A DNA stretch of 64,000 nt. Origin: Dryomyza anilis (Eukaryota > Arthropoda > Insecta > Diptera > Dryomyzidae). The stretch is from contig OX638131.1 in assembly GCA_951804985.1 (NCBI GenBank), positions 89,230,349 to 89,294,348 of the forward strand. Reading direction: 5' to 3'. The position numbers and the translations under genes are program-made. Below are positions 45,313 to 58,140 of this stretch, piece after piece; the first letter of the stretch is position 1, and every line of letters starts with the position of its first letter. The notes under the pieces are model-generated. The model saw nothing but the letters and a program-made list of their open reading frames with translations, was not told where the DNA came from and did not search any database.

Positions 45313-47162
45313 TAATATGCTTTATCGCAGAAAATTATGTTTTATATTATGGTTTGAATACGTTCCGTTTGATGATTGAGTTTGTTTGAATGCAGTTTGT
45401 TTTTAAACTCATGTAAATAATTTATATTACACTATGTAGTAAAATCAAGTCAAATAAGTACAAAAAATAATTTTCAAGAAAGTTGTTTTCACTCATCCAA
45501 TTCTTACATTTATAAATGATTATTTCTTGTAAAAATCGTTTTTTTTTTTGTATACCTTAATTCTTTAGTTATTGGAAGTCAGAAGCATTTTTTATATAAG
45601 AAATAAGTTTTTATTACTTATTTTATGAACGGAACTCGTTTTTTCAAAAAATTTACTAATCCGCTTATTCTACTGAAGTCTTCTAATAACAATGGTTTTA
45701 AAAATAAACACAAAATGTATTAAAATTGCATGTAGTAGAACTGCGACAAACTCAGACGTGGTGCCGTAAAAAGTATATATAAGAATTAAATTTTTAATTA
45801 ATTATATAATATTTGTTTTGAATAGTTTTATACAATCTTTAAATGTTGTGGTCATATTTCCATTTTTTTTTATTTATGTAAACTTTTTTTCTATCTATCT
45901 AATCATTATATTGAATCAGCACTGCCTTACTAAATATTTTTGCAGCTGGATGTCATTGGTAACTTTGACAGCTGCTGAAAAATAGCAATTGAAAAAACTA
46001 TCATTGCCATCTGGTCAACTCTGTATAAGTCAAAGAAACATTATTAAAATATATAAATTTTATAAACATACTTATGCTTCGTTCAAATTTTATTTTAACA
46101 TTTCTGAAGCATACAATTTTTTATATCTACTTTCGCAAATTTCAATTTTACATTTATGCAATTAAATAATGTTTTTTTATGGAAATAACATAGACAAGAT
46201 ATAATTGAAATAAAGTAATCAAAAATATATTATATTTACAATAAACATATATATTGTATACATAATTACATTTTTTTACGTATATAAATATGTTTTTTTT
46301 TATAACGAAATAAAATATAAAATAGTTTATCAAAAATATTTGAATAATGGTTAATTTAAAAATATTTGACGAATATTATGCTAGTTTATTTAAATATAAA
46401 TTTTATACAAATAAAATATATGTTTTTAACAAACATTTAAACTCAACATTTAAACTTAAAAAAGGCATATTATTTAACCATATTTAACAAATATTTATAA
46501 CTCCAATTTCTTTTATAATATAACTTTTATTATATTTTCTTTAACTTATTCTTTACAAACGTTTTTTTTTTATTATCACAATTTTTCATGCCTTCAGTCA
46601 TCCTCCAGACATTCCATCACTGTCAGAACCGTTAACGTTAAACACTTTGCGCCTATGGGCTCCATGTTAACACTTCAAATGGCCCACCGGGGAAATGTTA
46701 TTGTTTTAAATGACAGCTGTTGAACGTTTACAGCGCTCGACAACCGCCAACAACCAACCACCGAACAAACATTTATTCATAAATATTTATTTTGCTACAG
46801 TGATGACGACGCTTTAGGGCTTAAGTTTGTCAGGCTTGTATGACATTTTTTCTACATCATCTTTAGTTTACCATGCACTGAAGCGTAGAGCATATGAATG
46901 TTATTCTGTGAATACTTATTGTGTATGCTTTGCAACATCATTCTGTTATAATTAGATAACCACATAATAATGTTAGCTAATTGACACGGTTAAATAACAT
47001 AGCTGTATAATATATTGAAATCGGTTTTAATCGGCATATTGACTTTTAATTATAAATTGTAAATTTTTTATTGAATTCATTATTTATATTGTTTTTTACA
47101 TATTCATCAATACATTGTTTAAAGTATACCAAATTATTTTTATAATATAAAATAAATGAGCA
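45313..47162. other. Long AT-rich spacer with a GC-richer island
   Basis: 45320-46580 is AT-rich with no gene. 46590-46860 (TCAGAACCGTTAACGTTAAA, GGCCCACCGGGGAAATG, GCGCTCGACAACCGCCAACA) is non-repetitive and compositionally distinct. It is a candidate conserved regulatory block or part of an untranslated exon. Confidence 0.4.
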
Positions 47163-47490
47163 TATACAATGTAGCCGCGGTAGCTCAATGTTAGTGCGTT
47201 GGACTGCGAGCCGAAAGGTCCTCGGTTCAAGCCTGGACTGGGGCTAACAACATCTTTTCATAGAATCATTTTTCTATACCGCGCTACCTCTCGTCAGTAA
47301 ATGGCAAACTTTGAGAGTTAAAACATTGCCTATGAAAAGCTCTCATCCGCCGTTCGGATTCGGCAATAAACTGTAGGTCCCACCACTTTGAGTACAAAAA
47401 TAACACGCACATCTCAAAATGGTGAGAGAGCTCGGCCGAAGTTCTATACAGGACTGTAGCGCCAAATTATTATTATTATTATTATACAAT
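47163..47490 (+). mobile_element. tRNA-derived SINE, copy 8, with target-site duplication
   Basis: The element (47171-47482) is flanked by TATACAAT at 47163-47170 and 47483-47490. It is full length, with tRNA-like head, central CGCGCTACCTCTCGTCAG and (TTA)n tail. The A box has lost bases (CTCAATGTTAGTG). Intact flanks make it one of the younger copies. Confidence 0.9.
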
Positions 47491-47789
47491 TTTGTACATC
47501 AACATAATTCAAAATATAAAACTGCATCAAAGTTAAATTGTGGCTGAAATAATATTGATTACATATGGGTTTTTGCATAGATATTCTACCACACAATTAC
47601 TGTGGCAATTGTTTTCAATTGAATCACCCAATCAAAGCAACAATGAAGAGAATTCTATTTCAATGAAATTGATCAGAGTCAATAAAAAAATGCTCTGAAA
47701 TTATGCAATTTTGGTGATTTTTATATATTTTAAAATATATATTAAACAATATTATATAAAACAAGAAAAATATGAAAAGCATGGAATAA

Positions 47790-48070
47790 AGTCCTTTGAT
47801 TTATCGGATCGGTTCTGGTTCCAAGATTTTTAAAATAGCGCTTCCGAGTCCAGTTCCAACCACAAAAATTATATGGGTTCAGATTCCGGTTCTACACATT
47901 TTGCTTTTGGTTGTTTGCGATACCTGACAGAGGACAAAATATTGCTACTGGTTCTAGCTCCACGATTTTTAAAATAGCGGTACTAGCATCGATTCCGGTT
48001 TCACATATTTTTTTATTAACGATTCTGGTTCCAAAATCTAAACGGTTTCGGTACCTGACTTTTTAATTCT
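47790..48070 (+). repeat. GGTTCCGGTTC-type degenerate repeat, copy 1
   Basis: Imperfect units such as GATCGGTTCTGGTTCCAAGAT and TTTTTAAAATAGCG recur 2-3 times. The same text occurs at 62760-63125. Each copy sits immediately before a satellite array. Confidence 0.65.
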
Positions 48071-48189
48071 TATGTATCATACGATTCTTTTAAGTTTATT
48101 GATTCATTTGTTATTTTATTTTTGATTTTTTTCCGTTCTTCTGATTCCTTCTTACTCTTTTAATTTTGTTTTTATTTCATTTTTTCCTT

Positions 48190-49705
48190 CATTCTTTTGA
48201 TTCTTTTGATTCTTTTGATTCTTTTTATTCTTTTGATTCTTTTGATTCTTTTGATTCTTTTGATTCTTTTTATTCTTTTGATTCTTCTGATTCTTTTGAT
48301 TCTTTTGATTCTTTTGATTCTTTTGATTCTTTTGATTCTTTTGATTCTTTTGATTCGTTTTTATTATTTTTAGTCTTTTGATTCTTTTGATTCTTTTGAT
48401 TCTTTTGATTCTTTTGATTCTTTTGATTCTTTTGATTTATTTTGATTCTTTTGATTCTTTTGATTCTTTTGATTCTTTTGATTCTTTTGATTCTTTTGAT
48501 TCTTTTGATTCTTTTGATTCTTTTGATTCTTTTGATTCTTTTGATTCTTTTGATTCTTTTGATTCTTTTGATTCTTTTGATTCTTTTGATTCTTTTGATT
48601 CTTTTGATTCTTTTGATTCTTTTGATTCTTTTGATTCTTTTGATTCTTTTGATTCTTTTGATTCTTTTGATTCTTTTGATTCTTTTGATTCTTTTGATTC
48701 TTTTGATTCTTTTGATTCTTTTGATTCTTTTGATTCTTTTGATTCTTTTTATTCTTTTGATTCTTTTGATTCTTTTGATTCTTTTGATTCTTTTGATTCT
48801 TTTGATTCTTTTGATTCTTCTGATTCTTTTGATTCTTTTGATTCTTTTGATTCTTTTGATTCTTTTGATTCTTTTGATTCTTTTGATTCTTTTGATTCTT
48901 TTGATTCGTTTTTATTATTTTGATTCTTTTGATTCTTTTGATTCTTTTGATTCTTTTGATTCTTTTGATTCTTTTGATTCTTTTGATTCTTTTGATTCTT
49001 TTGATTCTTTTGATTCTTTTGATTCTTTTGATTCTTTTGATTTATTTTGATTCTTTTGATTCTTTTGATTCTTTTGATTCTTTTGATTCTTTTGATTCTT
49101 TTGATTCTTTTGATTCTTTTGATTCTTTTGATTCTTTTGATTCTTTTGATTCTTTTGATTCTTTTGATTCTTTTGATTCTTTTGATTCTTTTGATTCTTT
49201 TGATTCTTTTGATTCTTTTGATTCTTTTGATTCTTTTGATTCTTTTGATTCTTTTGATTCTTTTGATTCTTTTGATTCTTTTGATTCTTTTGATTCTTTT
49301 GATTCTTTTGATTCTTTTGATTCTTTTGATTCTTTTGATTCTTTTGATTCTTTTGATTCTTTTGATTCTTTTGATTCTTTTGATTCTTTTGATTCTTTTG
49401 ATTCTTTTGATTCTTTTGATTCTTTTGATTCTTTTGATTCTTTTGATTCTTTTGATTCTTTTGATTCTTTTGATTCTTTTGATTCTTTTGATTATTTTGA
49501 TTCTTTTGATTCTTTTGATTTTTTTGATTCTTTTGATTCTTTTGATTCTTTTGATTCTTTTGATTCTTTTGATTCTTTTGATTCTTTTGATTCTTTTGAT
49601 TCTTTTGATTCTTTTGATTCTTTTGATTCTTTTGATTCTTTTGATTCTTTTGATTCTTTTGATACTTTTGATTCTTTTGACTCTTTTGATTATTTTGATT
49701 ATTTT
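48190..49705 (+). repeat. 9 bp satellite (GATTCTTTT)n, array 1
   Basis: About 165 units. Marker variants (CTTTTTATTC, GATTCTTCTG, GATTCGTTTTTATTATTTT, GATTTATTTTG) occur in the same order at 48266-48440 and 48748-49050, so a segment of about 0.5-0.6 kb has duplicated. The 9 bp period keeps every frame open, producing spurious FDS, ILL and KRI polymers on both strands. Confidence 0.97.
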
Positions 49706-50924
49706 TGGTTTTTGGGGAGGCTTCAAAATTTTAAAATAAATCCAAAAGCTACTTATAAAATTAATGTAAACAAAGAAATCAAAAATACAAAAAAACTAAA
49801 ATAAAACCTGCAGACTAATCGGAATATTAAATAAATAGAATCAAACAAAAATGTATGCATTTACAATATTTTGGCTCCACACAATGAATGGCAGAAGGCG
49901 TAAATTCAATTACCACAAACAAATTCTACTTTTAGGCGCTGTGGCGCCTCAACGCAAACTACGTCCCGCTACTTCTTTCCTACGGACATTTTCCAAGAGT
50001 AATGTTTGCGGGGCGTGCGAATATGTTGCTCTACACATATTGAATTTTAACTCTTTGCATATGTGTGTGTTTGAGTGTGTGAACTGGCAACGCTTTGCAA
50101 TAACACAAGTACATATTTTTCAAACGTACTCGACAACACAACAACAACAGCAACATCAAGAACCACAAAGTTCAAAGCATTCAATTCTTTGTCACAATTC
50201 CAATAGAAAAATGTTGCGTTGCGTGACAGCCACGACTGGTTCAATGGTTGGATGTTTGTATGGCTGACTGGGAATGCATTGCATACATTTAGGCGCGTCA
50301 AGTGCCATAAGCAGGCGGCTGCGGCTTCAACTTCCTCGGCTGGCTGCCTCAGCGTCTATGGGGGAAGGAAGCGCACAATTTACAATACGCCAAAAAATAT
50401 GCAATATTTTTGTATTTTATACAAAATTTGTTTATTGTTATTGAAAATGTTGAATATGCAGACGTGTCTACGCGCGTTGGGGGGCGCGACACCGTTTTTA
50501 TTTATTTTTATTTGTTATGTTTTGCTATTTTTTGGCTGTAGTGCTGTGATGATTTGCGTAAAATGTTTTTAGGCGAAACTCCAAGGCACAAGACAAATAA
50601 TGTGTATGCGAATGGATTAAAAACGTGTGTGTTTATGTTGGGCTTTGATGTTTTGCATATTACATTGTGGGAAAATTGCATTTCGGGTAATAAAAGGGCT
50701 GTTGTTTGTGCCAATAAAATTGCTAGATCGCTTTGCTAAATTTAATGTTATTGAAAAACTGATATAAATTACGATATTTGAGTTATGTTTAAAATTTATT
50801 AACTGTTTAAATTAGTTTTTAAATTTTGTAGTGTTTTTATACGTTTTGTTAATCTGAAGAATCAAAAGAAACAAAAAAAAAGATTTAAAAAAATAAATAA
50901 ATAAATAAAAAGAATAAAAACAGT
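49706..50924. other. Non-repetitive spacer between arrays 1 and 2
   Basis: 49850-50730 has near-normal composition, with a short CAACAACAG run at 50142 and (GTGT) words near 50058. Overlapping frames up to 138 codons exist on both strands, but none has a domain, conserved start context or splice-site support. It is more likely regulatory or intronic DNA than a gene. Confidence 0.4.
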
Positions 50925-53210
50925 AAAAAGACTAAAAAGAATAAAAAGAATAAAAAGAATAAAAAGTATAAAAAGTATAAAAAGAATGAAAAGAATAAAA
51001 AGAATAAAAAGAATAAAAAGAATAAAAAGAATAAAAAGAATAAAAAGAATAAAAAGAATAAAAAGAATAAAAATAATAAAAAGAATAAAAAGAATAAAAA
51101 GAATAAAAAGAATAAAAAGAAAAAAAAAAGAAAAAGAATAAAAACAGTAAAAATAATAAAAACAATAAAAAGTATAAAAAGAATGAAAAGACTAAAAAGA
51201 ATAAAAAGAATAAAAATAATAAAAAGAATAAAAAGAATAAAAAGAATAAAAAAAATAAAAAGAATAAAAAGAATAAAAAGAATAAAAAGAATAAAAAGAA
51301 TAAAAAGAATAAAAGGAATAAAAATAATAAATAAAATAAAAATAATAAAAAGAAAAAAATAATTAAAAGAATAAAAAGATTAAAAAGAATAAAAATAATA
51401 AAAAGAATAAAAAGAATTAAAAGAATAAAAAAAATAAAAAGAATAAAAAGAATAAAAAGAATAAAAAGAATAAAAAGAATAAAAAGAATAAAAAGAATAA
51501 AAAGAATCAAAAGAATCAAAAGAATCAAAAGAATCAAAAGAATCAAAAGAATCAAAAGAATCAAAAGAATCAAAAGAATCTAAAGAATCAAAAGAATCAA
51601 AAGAATCAAAAGAATCAAAAGATTCAAAAGAATCAAGAGAATCAAAAGAATCAAAAGAATCAAAAGAATCAAAAGAATCAAAAGAATCAAAAGAATCAAA
51701 AGGATAAAAAGAATAAAAAGAATAAAAAGAATAAAAAAAATAAAAAGAATCAAAAGAATCAAAAGAATCAAAGAATCAAAAGAATCAAAAGAATCAAAAG
51801 AATCAAAAGAATCAAAAGAATCAAAAGAATCAAAAGAATCAAAAGAATCAAAAGAATCAAAATAATCAAAAGAATCAAAAGAATCAAAAGAATCAAAAGA
51901 ATCAAAAGAATCAAAAGAATCAAAAGAATCAAAAGAATCAAAAGAATCAAAAGAATCAAAAGAATCAAAAGAATCAAAAGAATCAAAAGAATCAAAAGAA
52001 TCAAAAGAATCAAAAGAATCAAAAGAATCAAAAGAATCAAAAGAATCAAAAGAATCAAAAGAATCAAAAGAATCAAAAGAATCAAAAGAATCAAAAGAAT
52101 CAAAAGAATCAAAAGAATCAAAAGAATCAAAAGAATCAAAAGAATCAAAAGAATCAAAAGAATCAAAAGAATCAAAAGAATCAAAAGAATCAAAAGAATC
52201 AAAAGAATCAAAAGAATCAAAAGAATCAAAAGAATCAAAAGAATCAAAAGAATCAAAAAAATCAAAAGAATCAAAAAAGAATCAAAAAAGAATCAAAAAA
52301 GAATCAAAAAAGAATCAAAAGAATCAAAAAATCAAAAGAATCAAAAGAATCAAAAGAATCAAAAGAATCAAAAGAATCAAAAGAATCAAAAGAATCAAAA
52401 GAATCAAAAGAATCAAAAGAATCAAAAGAATCAAAAGAATCAAAAGAATCAAAAGAATCAAAAGAATCAAAAGAATCAAAAGAATCAAAAGAATCAAAAG
52501 AATCAAAAGAATCAAAAGAATCAAAAGAATCAAAAGAATCAAAAGAATCAAAAGAATCAAAAGAATCAAAAGAATCAAAAGAATCAAAAGAATCAAAAGA
52601 ATCAAAAGAATCAAAAGAATCAAAAGAATCAAAAGAATCAAAAGAATCAAAAGAATCAAAAGAATCAAAAGAATCAAAAGAATCAAAAGAATCAAAAGAA
52701 TCAAAAGAATCAAAAGAATCAAAAGAATCAAAAGAATCAAAAGAATCAAAAAAGAATCAAAAAAGAATCAAAAAAGAATCAAAAAAGAATCAAAAAAGAA
52801 TCAAAAAAGAATCAAAAAAGAATCAAAAAAGAATCAAAAAAGAATCAAAAAAGAATCAAAAGAATCAAAAAATCAAAAGAATCAAAAGAATCAAAAGAAT
52901 CAAAAGAATCAAAAGAATCAAAAGAATCAAAAGAATCAAAAGAATCAAAAGAATCAAAAGAATCAAAAGAATCAAAAGAATCAAAAGAATCAAAAGAATC
53001 AAAAGAATCAAAAGAATCAAAAGAATCAAAAGAATCAAAAGAATCAAAAGAATCAAAAGAATCAAAAGAATCAAAAGAATCAAAAGAATCAAAAGAATCA
53101 AAAGAATCAAAAGAATCAAAAGAATCAAAAGAATCAAAAGAATCAAAAGAATCAAAAGAATCAAAAGAATCAAAAGAATCAAAAGAATCAAAAGAATCAT
53201 AAGAATCAAA
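50925..53210 (-). repeat. 9 bp satellite, array 2, inverted (AAAAGAATC)n with variants
   Basis: Three zones are visible. 50925-51500 is the variant AATAAAAAG, 51500-52270 is canonical AAAAGAATC, and 52270-53210 is canonical with two blocks of an 11 bp unit AAAAAAGAATC (4 units at about 52272-52315 and 10 at about 52747-52856). Both 11 bp blocks are followed by AAAAGAATCAAAAAATC, marking a segmental duplication of about 0.54 kb. All frames inside are artefacts. Confidence 0.97.
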
Positions 53211-53293
53211 AATATCAAAGGAAAATCCAAAATTAAAGAGAACGAAAAAGAAACAAAAATTATAAAAATCAATGAAATGATGTAGTGACAGAA

Positions 53294-53343
53294 CCCCAAG
53301 GGACATAATCCCAAATGACGTTTTTGGGATTATGTCCCCTTGG
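53294..53343. repeat. Perfect-type dyad around GGGATTATGTCC
   Basis: CCCAAGGGACATAATCCCAA (53295-53314) is mirrored by TTGGGATTATGTCCCCTTGG (53324-53343), a 20-22 bp arm hairpin with a short loop. Related half-sites recur at 53668-53715 and 53970-54048. Confidence 0.8.
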
Positions 53344-53397
53344 AGGCGGTCAGAATCCTAAGTTTTTTGTTTGGTCTATGACTGCTTAAGGAGGAGG

Positions 53398-53655
53398 TCG
53401 TCGTTGTAGAACTAAAAGTCACCAACGATATTTTCACAATACCAATTATTCATTTACAAAATTATTTATATATCTTTCAATTTCTGATAGATGAACACAA
53501 TATTTGTACCAAATGTTAAGAAAATGTGAATCTATCAATTGATATTTTAACTTTAAAAATATATCAATTACTTTTTGTAATAATTACCAACAAATTGAAA
53601 ATTTCAGATTTTCTTGTAAATGTAGTTGGTGACTTTTAGTTCTATAACGACGATA
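53398..53655. repeat. Inverted repeat with 28 bp arms
   Basis: GTCGTTGTAGAACTAAAAGTCACCAAC on the left is mirrored by GTTGGTGACTTTTAGTTCTA then TAACGAC on the right, with one mismatch over about 27 bp and an AT-rich 200 bp loop. With the flanking dyads it suggests a foldback element at 53290-54060. Confidence 0.75.
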
Positions 53656-53667
53656 TCTCAATGAAAA

Positions 53668-54060
53668 AGGTGACATAATCCCAAAAAATGGTTTTGGGAT
53701 TATGACCGCTTTGAAGGGGATCATCATAATCCAAAATTTATTACTTCGATCAGAAACATAATTTTTGTTACATTTTGAAAATACAGAAAAATAAGTTTTG
53801 TATTTTTGGTTAAAGTTGTTCGAATTATTTTATAGTTTACCATTTTTATATATTTTTATAATTTAAAATTTACAATTTTCTTATAATATAAAAATCACTA
53901 TATTTTTTAGTTCAAAACGAAAATTATGGTCGATAAGTACAAATTGTTGGACAAAATAAATTTGGGTTAATATATGGGATTAAGTCCCCTCATAAGGCGA
54001 TCGTAACCCCAAATTCCATATTTGGGATTATGACCGTCTCGGAGCGGGGTTATTGGGGGT
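53668..54060. repeat. Further copies of the TTTGGGATTATG dyad unit
   Basis: CATAATCCCAAAAAATGG is followed by TTTTGGGATTATGACCGC at 53693-53712, and TTTGGGATTATGACCGTCTC lies near 54020. Each dyad is followed by a G-rich half with GGCG or AAGGGGATC. Units are 300-370 bp apart. Confidence 0.6.
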
Positions 54061-55309
54061 TATTGCCGCGCAACTTATATACCAGAGAATTTAGATTTTA
54101 AAATAAAATTTAGGCACATTAAACTGAAAACTTGGCGAATTTATGAACATTTTTTAGTCGAAACGAAAAGGAAATAAAATTAACAGCACCATCGCGCTAC
54201 CAACCAACCTTCGTGTTGAGTTCAGTTCATGCCGGCCGGTTAACTGGACCAAAGTACTTCCGGCACAATTTAATTTGCTGTTTTCCGCTTTTTCTTAGTC
54301 ATGAGTTTTATTTTTATTTTGTGTCTTGTTCTTTTGCTGTTTCCATCAGTTTCAAATCTTTTGACGATAAAATTACTTTTTACTTTGATTGTTGTTGGCT
54401 AAGCATTAGCGTGGCGTAGAGGATGTGTGAAGGGTTCACAACAAGGACACCAAAAGTTTTCCACTTTCAAAAATTGTGTCTGAATGAATTTTAGAATTTT
54501 GCATTAATTTCTTGGTAACTTTTGGTCGTTCGCACAAGTTTTATAAACAAATGTTTGGGTGACGATTTAGTTCGCCGCTTGGCGCACTGCATTGCAAACT
54601 AATTAGAAAAGTTTAAAAACCCCGGCATATAATGCTGCGGAACAATGAACGCCGCCGTCTAATGGGTTAATACGCCGCAAAGCACGCTGTAAAAATCTTA
54701 CAACGTAGACCGCAATAAGTGCGCGGTATGTCTACGTTATCGAGTTAATGTAGAACGAGTGCGAGACATAATTTTAATGGTAATGCGTCTGCATGACGGC
54801 CATGAAAATTGAACTAACTTTTTGTCAAGGACATAATTTTGCAATTAACTGTTTAATCTGTAGATGCATAATCTATGGAATCGATAATAAAAATGAAATA
54901 AATCAATAAAAGAAATAGATATCATCTAAAATCAATTATATTGTATGAATAAAGAATAAAAGCGTAAAAGTATCAAAAGATTCAAAAAGATATTAACAAA
55001 TCAATTGATTTTGATTCGTTAAAATCTTTTCATTACTCTTATTGTGGTGATTACTCTTATTGGTTTTTGATTATTATAACTATTTGTTTTTTTTTTTTAA
55101 TTTTCTGATTAGATTGTTTTAAAATAATTGAAACTTTTTAAGTTCTTTTGATTTTTTTCTTTAAATTCTGTAAATTATTTTTAATCTTTTGATTGTTTTG
55201 ATTGTTTGATTCTTTTGATAGTTTTGAAATATCTAAAACAATTTTACTTATTTAGATTATTTTAATTTTTTTTATTCTTTAAATTCTGTACATTCCTATT
55301 ACTCTTTTG
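54061..55309. other. Spacer between arrays 2 and 3
   Basis: 54180-54830 is non-repetitive and GC-richer (TTCGCCGCTTGGCGCACTGC, GCGCGGTATGTCTACGTTAT) with no convincing frame. 54850-55309 is a T-rich approach to array 3 with scattered TTTTGAT words. Candidate non-coding regulatory DNA. Confidence 0.4.
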
Positions 55310-56665
55310 ATTATTTTTATTGCTTTGATTCTTTTTTATTCTTTTGATTCTTTTGAATCTTTTAATTCTTGTGATTCTTTTAATCCTTTTGATTCTTTTG
55401 ATTCTTTAGATTTTTTTGATTTTTTTGATTCTTTTGTTTCTTTTGATTCTTTTGATTCTTTTGATTCTTTTGATTCTTTTGATTCTTTTGATTCTTTTGA
55501 TTCTTTTGATTCTTTTGATTCTTTTGATTCTTTTGATTCTTTTGATTCTTTTGATTCTTTTGATTCTTTTGATTCTTTTGATTCTTTTGATTCTTTTGAT
55601 TCTTTTGATTCTTTTGATTCTTTTGATTCTTTTGATTCTTTTGATTCTTTTGATTCTTTTGATTCTTTTGATTCTTTTGATTCTTTTGATTCTTTTGATT
55701 CTTTTGATTCTTTTGATTCTTTTGATTCTTTTGATTCTTTTGATTCTTTTGATTCTTTTGATTCTTTTGATTCTTTTGATTCTTTTGATTCTTTTGATTC
55801 TTTTGATTCTTTTGATTCTTTTGATTCTTTTGATTCTTTTGATTCTTTCGATTCTTTTGATTCTTTTGATTCTTTTGATTCTTTTGATTCTTTTGATTCT
55901 TTTGATTCTTTTGATTCTTTTGATTCTTTTGATTCTTTTGATTCTTTTGATTCTTTTGATTCTTTTGATTCTTTTGATTCTTTTGATTCTTTTGATTCTT
56001 TTGATTCTTTTGATTCTTTTGATTCTTTTGATTCTTTTGATTCTTTTGATTCTTTTGATTCTTTTGATTCTTTTGATTCTTTTGATTCTTTTGATTCTTT
56101 TGATTCTTTTGATTCTTTTGATTCTTTTGATTCTTTTGATTCTTTTGATTCTTTTGATTCTTTTGATTCTTTTGATTCTTTTGATTCTTTTGACTCTTTT
56201 GATTCTTTTGATTCTTTTGATTCTTTTGATTCTTTTGATTCTTTTGATTCTTTTGATTCTTTTGATTCTTTTGATTCTTTTGATTCTTTTGATTCTTTTG
56301 ATTCTTTTGATTCTTTTGATTCTTTTGATTCTTTTGATTCTTTTGATTCTTTTGATTCTTTTGATTCTTTTGATTCTTTTGATTCTTTTGATTCTTTTGA
56401 TTCTTTTGATTCTTTTGATTCTTTTGATTCTTTTGATTCTTTTGATTCTTTTGATTCTTTTGATTCTTTCGATTCTTTTGATTCTTTTGATTCTTTTGAT
56501 TCTTTTGATTCTTTTGATTCTTTTATTTTATTTGATTCTTTTGTTTCTTTTGTTTCTTTTGATTCATTTGATTCTTTTGATTCTTTTGATTCTTTTGATT
56601 ATTTGGATTTTTTTGATTCTTTTGATTATTTGGATTTTTTTGATTCTTTTGATTCTTTGATTCTT
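55310..56665 (+). repeat. 9 bp satellite (GATTCTTTT)n, array 3
   Basis: About 130 nearly perfect units between decayed edges, in the orientation of array 1. Only a few point variants (TTTCGATTC at 55848 and 56469, TTTGACTC at 56192) break it. The frames of 453 and 414 codons are repeat artefacts. Confidence 0.97.
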
Positions 56666-58140
56666 TAGATTTTTAGATAATATCATATTTCTTATTTTTT
56701 ACATCAATAATGCGCTTTTTGCTCTATAAATGTGTTTAAATTAGCCTTAATGAATACTGCCTGAATTAACAGCCATAAAATTACATAAAATAGCTCTGCA
56801 AAGATTGTCAAGTCGTTTGCGAAAGATTAGCAAATAATGCACCAGTCAAATGCTTCTTTTACGCTTTGCTTTTATAATTCTTTTTATTTTTAACATTGCA
56901 AAGTTTTCATGAACATTCTGCCACGTCAAAGTATTTAAATGATTGTTCTTTTTTTCTCGTTTTTTAATGCTACATGCAGTAGCATTAAAGTATAGCATGC
57001 TTTCCGACGCCACCAAAATCCCCCAACCATCTGCGAGTTCATTTTATTTTCCATCGTTTCAAATTAATATGGTTGGCTTTTATGCTGTCATGCGAATGCA
57101 AGCGCTTATTTGTAGCGGACTTTTAGGCAGAAAAATATTAGCATGCTTTTAGGAGGCAGCCGGCAGTTATTAGCTTTCACGTGCGTTTTGTTAAGAGTAT
57201 TTTTTTGTGATATTCAAGTAGAAGTAATAATAAAAAGCATAAATAAATTTCAGTCTAATAAATTGTCTGGCGAGAAAGATATTTTTTTCTTTTTTTAAAA
57301 GACTTCCATACTTTTAGGAAGCTTGGTTTAATTAAATGTTATTATTTTCTAATTATTTTTACTAATTTAAATATGTCTCTGTTTACATGTTCATTTATAA
57401 CCCAATCATTAAATAACTAATTTTAATATTCTATATCAAGTTTTATGCAGAAACGATTAAAGTTTCAAAAATTATTGTCAGTAAAAATCTATATATCTAT
57501 ATATATATAAAATTGTGAAATGTTAAGAATTACTATTGAAAAATTGTTTAGTCAATTGATAAAAAGACCTATTCTTCCTCTTTATAACGATATATAAAAT
57601 TAACTATAACAGAAAAATAATAATACAAAAAAAAAAATAATCTAAAAACTCAAAAAAGAAAATTATCGTTAAACTTCATCTTCTTCTACTAGGCACACGA
57701 AATACCCAAATCGCTTAAGCTCTGCACAACATTTTACGCCATCGTACGTCGCGCGTACATTGTTTCCGAAAGTATTGCTGCGCTAGCTGAGCTGCAACAA
57801 TCGCTGACAGCTGCTTAAGCTGCGCGCCCCAAAAACGAAGATAAAGATAGACAGACGGACAGACAGACCTACAGCTGGTAAGTGACAGCGCGTAACGTAA
57901 GCTATGGCAGCAACAATAGCTGTTGGTGCAGCAGCACCTGCTTAAGTACTACGTTGCCACACTTAAACTACGTAATCATTTTAGAAGCATTTTCACGTAG
58001 CTACACGTCGTACAATTTTACGTATTTCTTACGACACACAAAAGAGCGCAAATAAAATATATAAAAAAAATGTAAAAACACGCGTCCAATAAATCTTGAA
58101 AAATTCATTCTTAAAAACGAAATTAAATTCTTGCATTTTT
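56666..58140. other. Spacer with GC-richer islands
   Basis: 56830-57180 and 57690-58030 are non-repetitive. The latter is the most GC-rich stretch of the right half (GCTGCGCTAGCTGAGCTGCA, GACAGCTGCTTAAGCTGCGC) and contains CAGCTGGTAAGTG near 57871, a splice-donor-like match. A non-coding exon or enhancer is possible but unproven. Confidence 0.35.

Noticed and set aside
49851..50572. 138- and 117-codon overlapping + strand frames
   Set aside because: They overlap each other and an 84-codon minus frame. Composition is uneven, a CAA run dominates part, and no domain or splice context supports them.
48378..56668. Very long frames of FDS, ILL or KRI repeats on both strands (up to 453 codons)
   Set aside because: The 9 bp satellite unit is a multiple of three with no stop in several frames, so any array of it is open on both strands. 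No non-repeat coding context, promoter or start context supports a gene.
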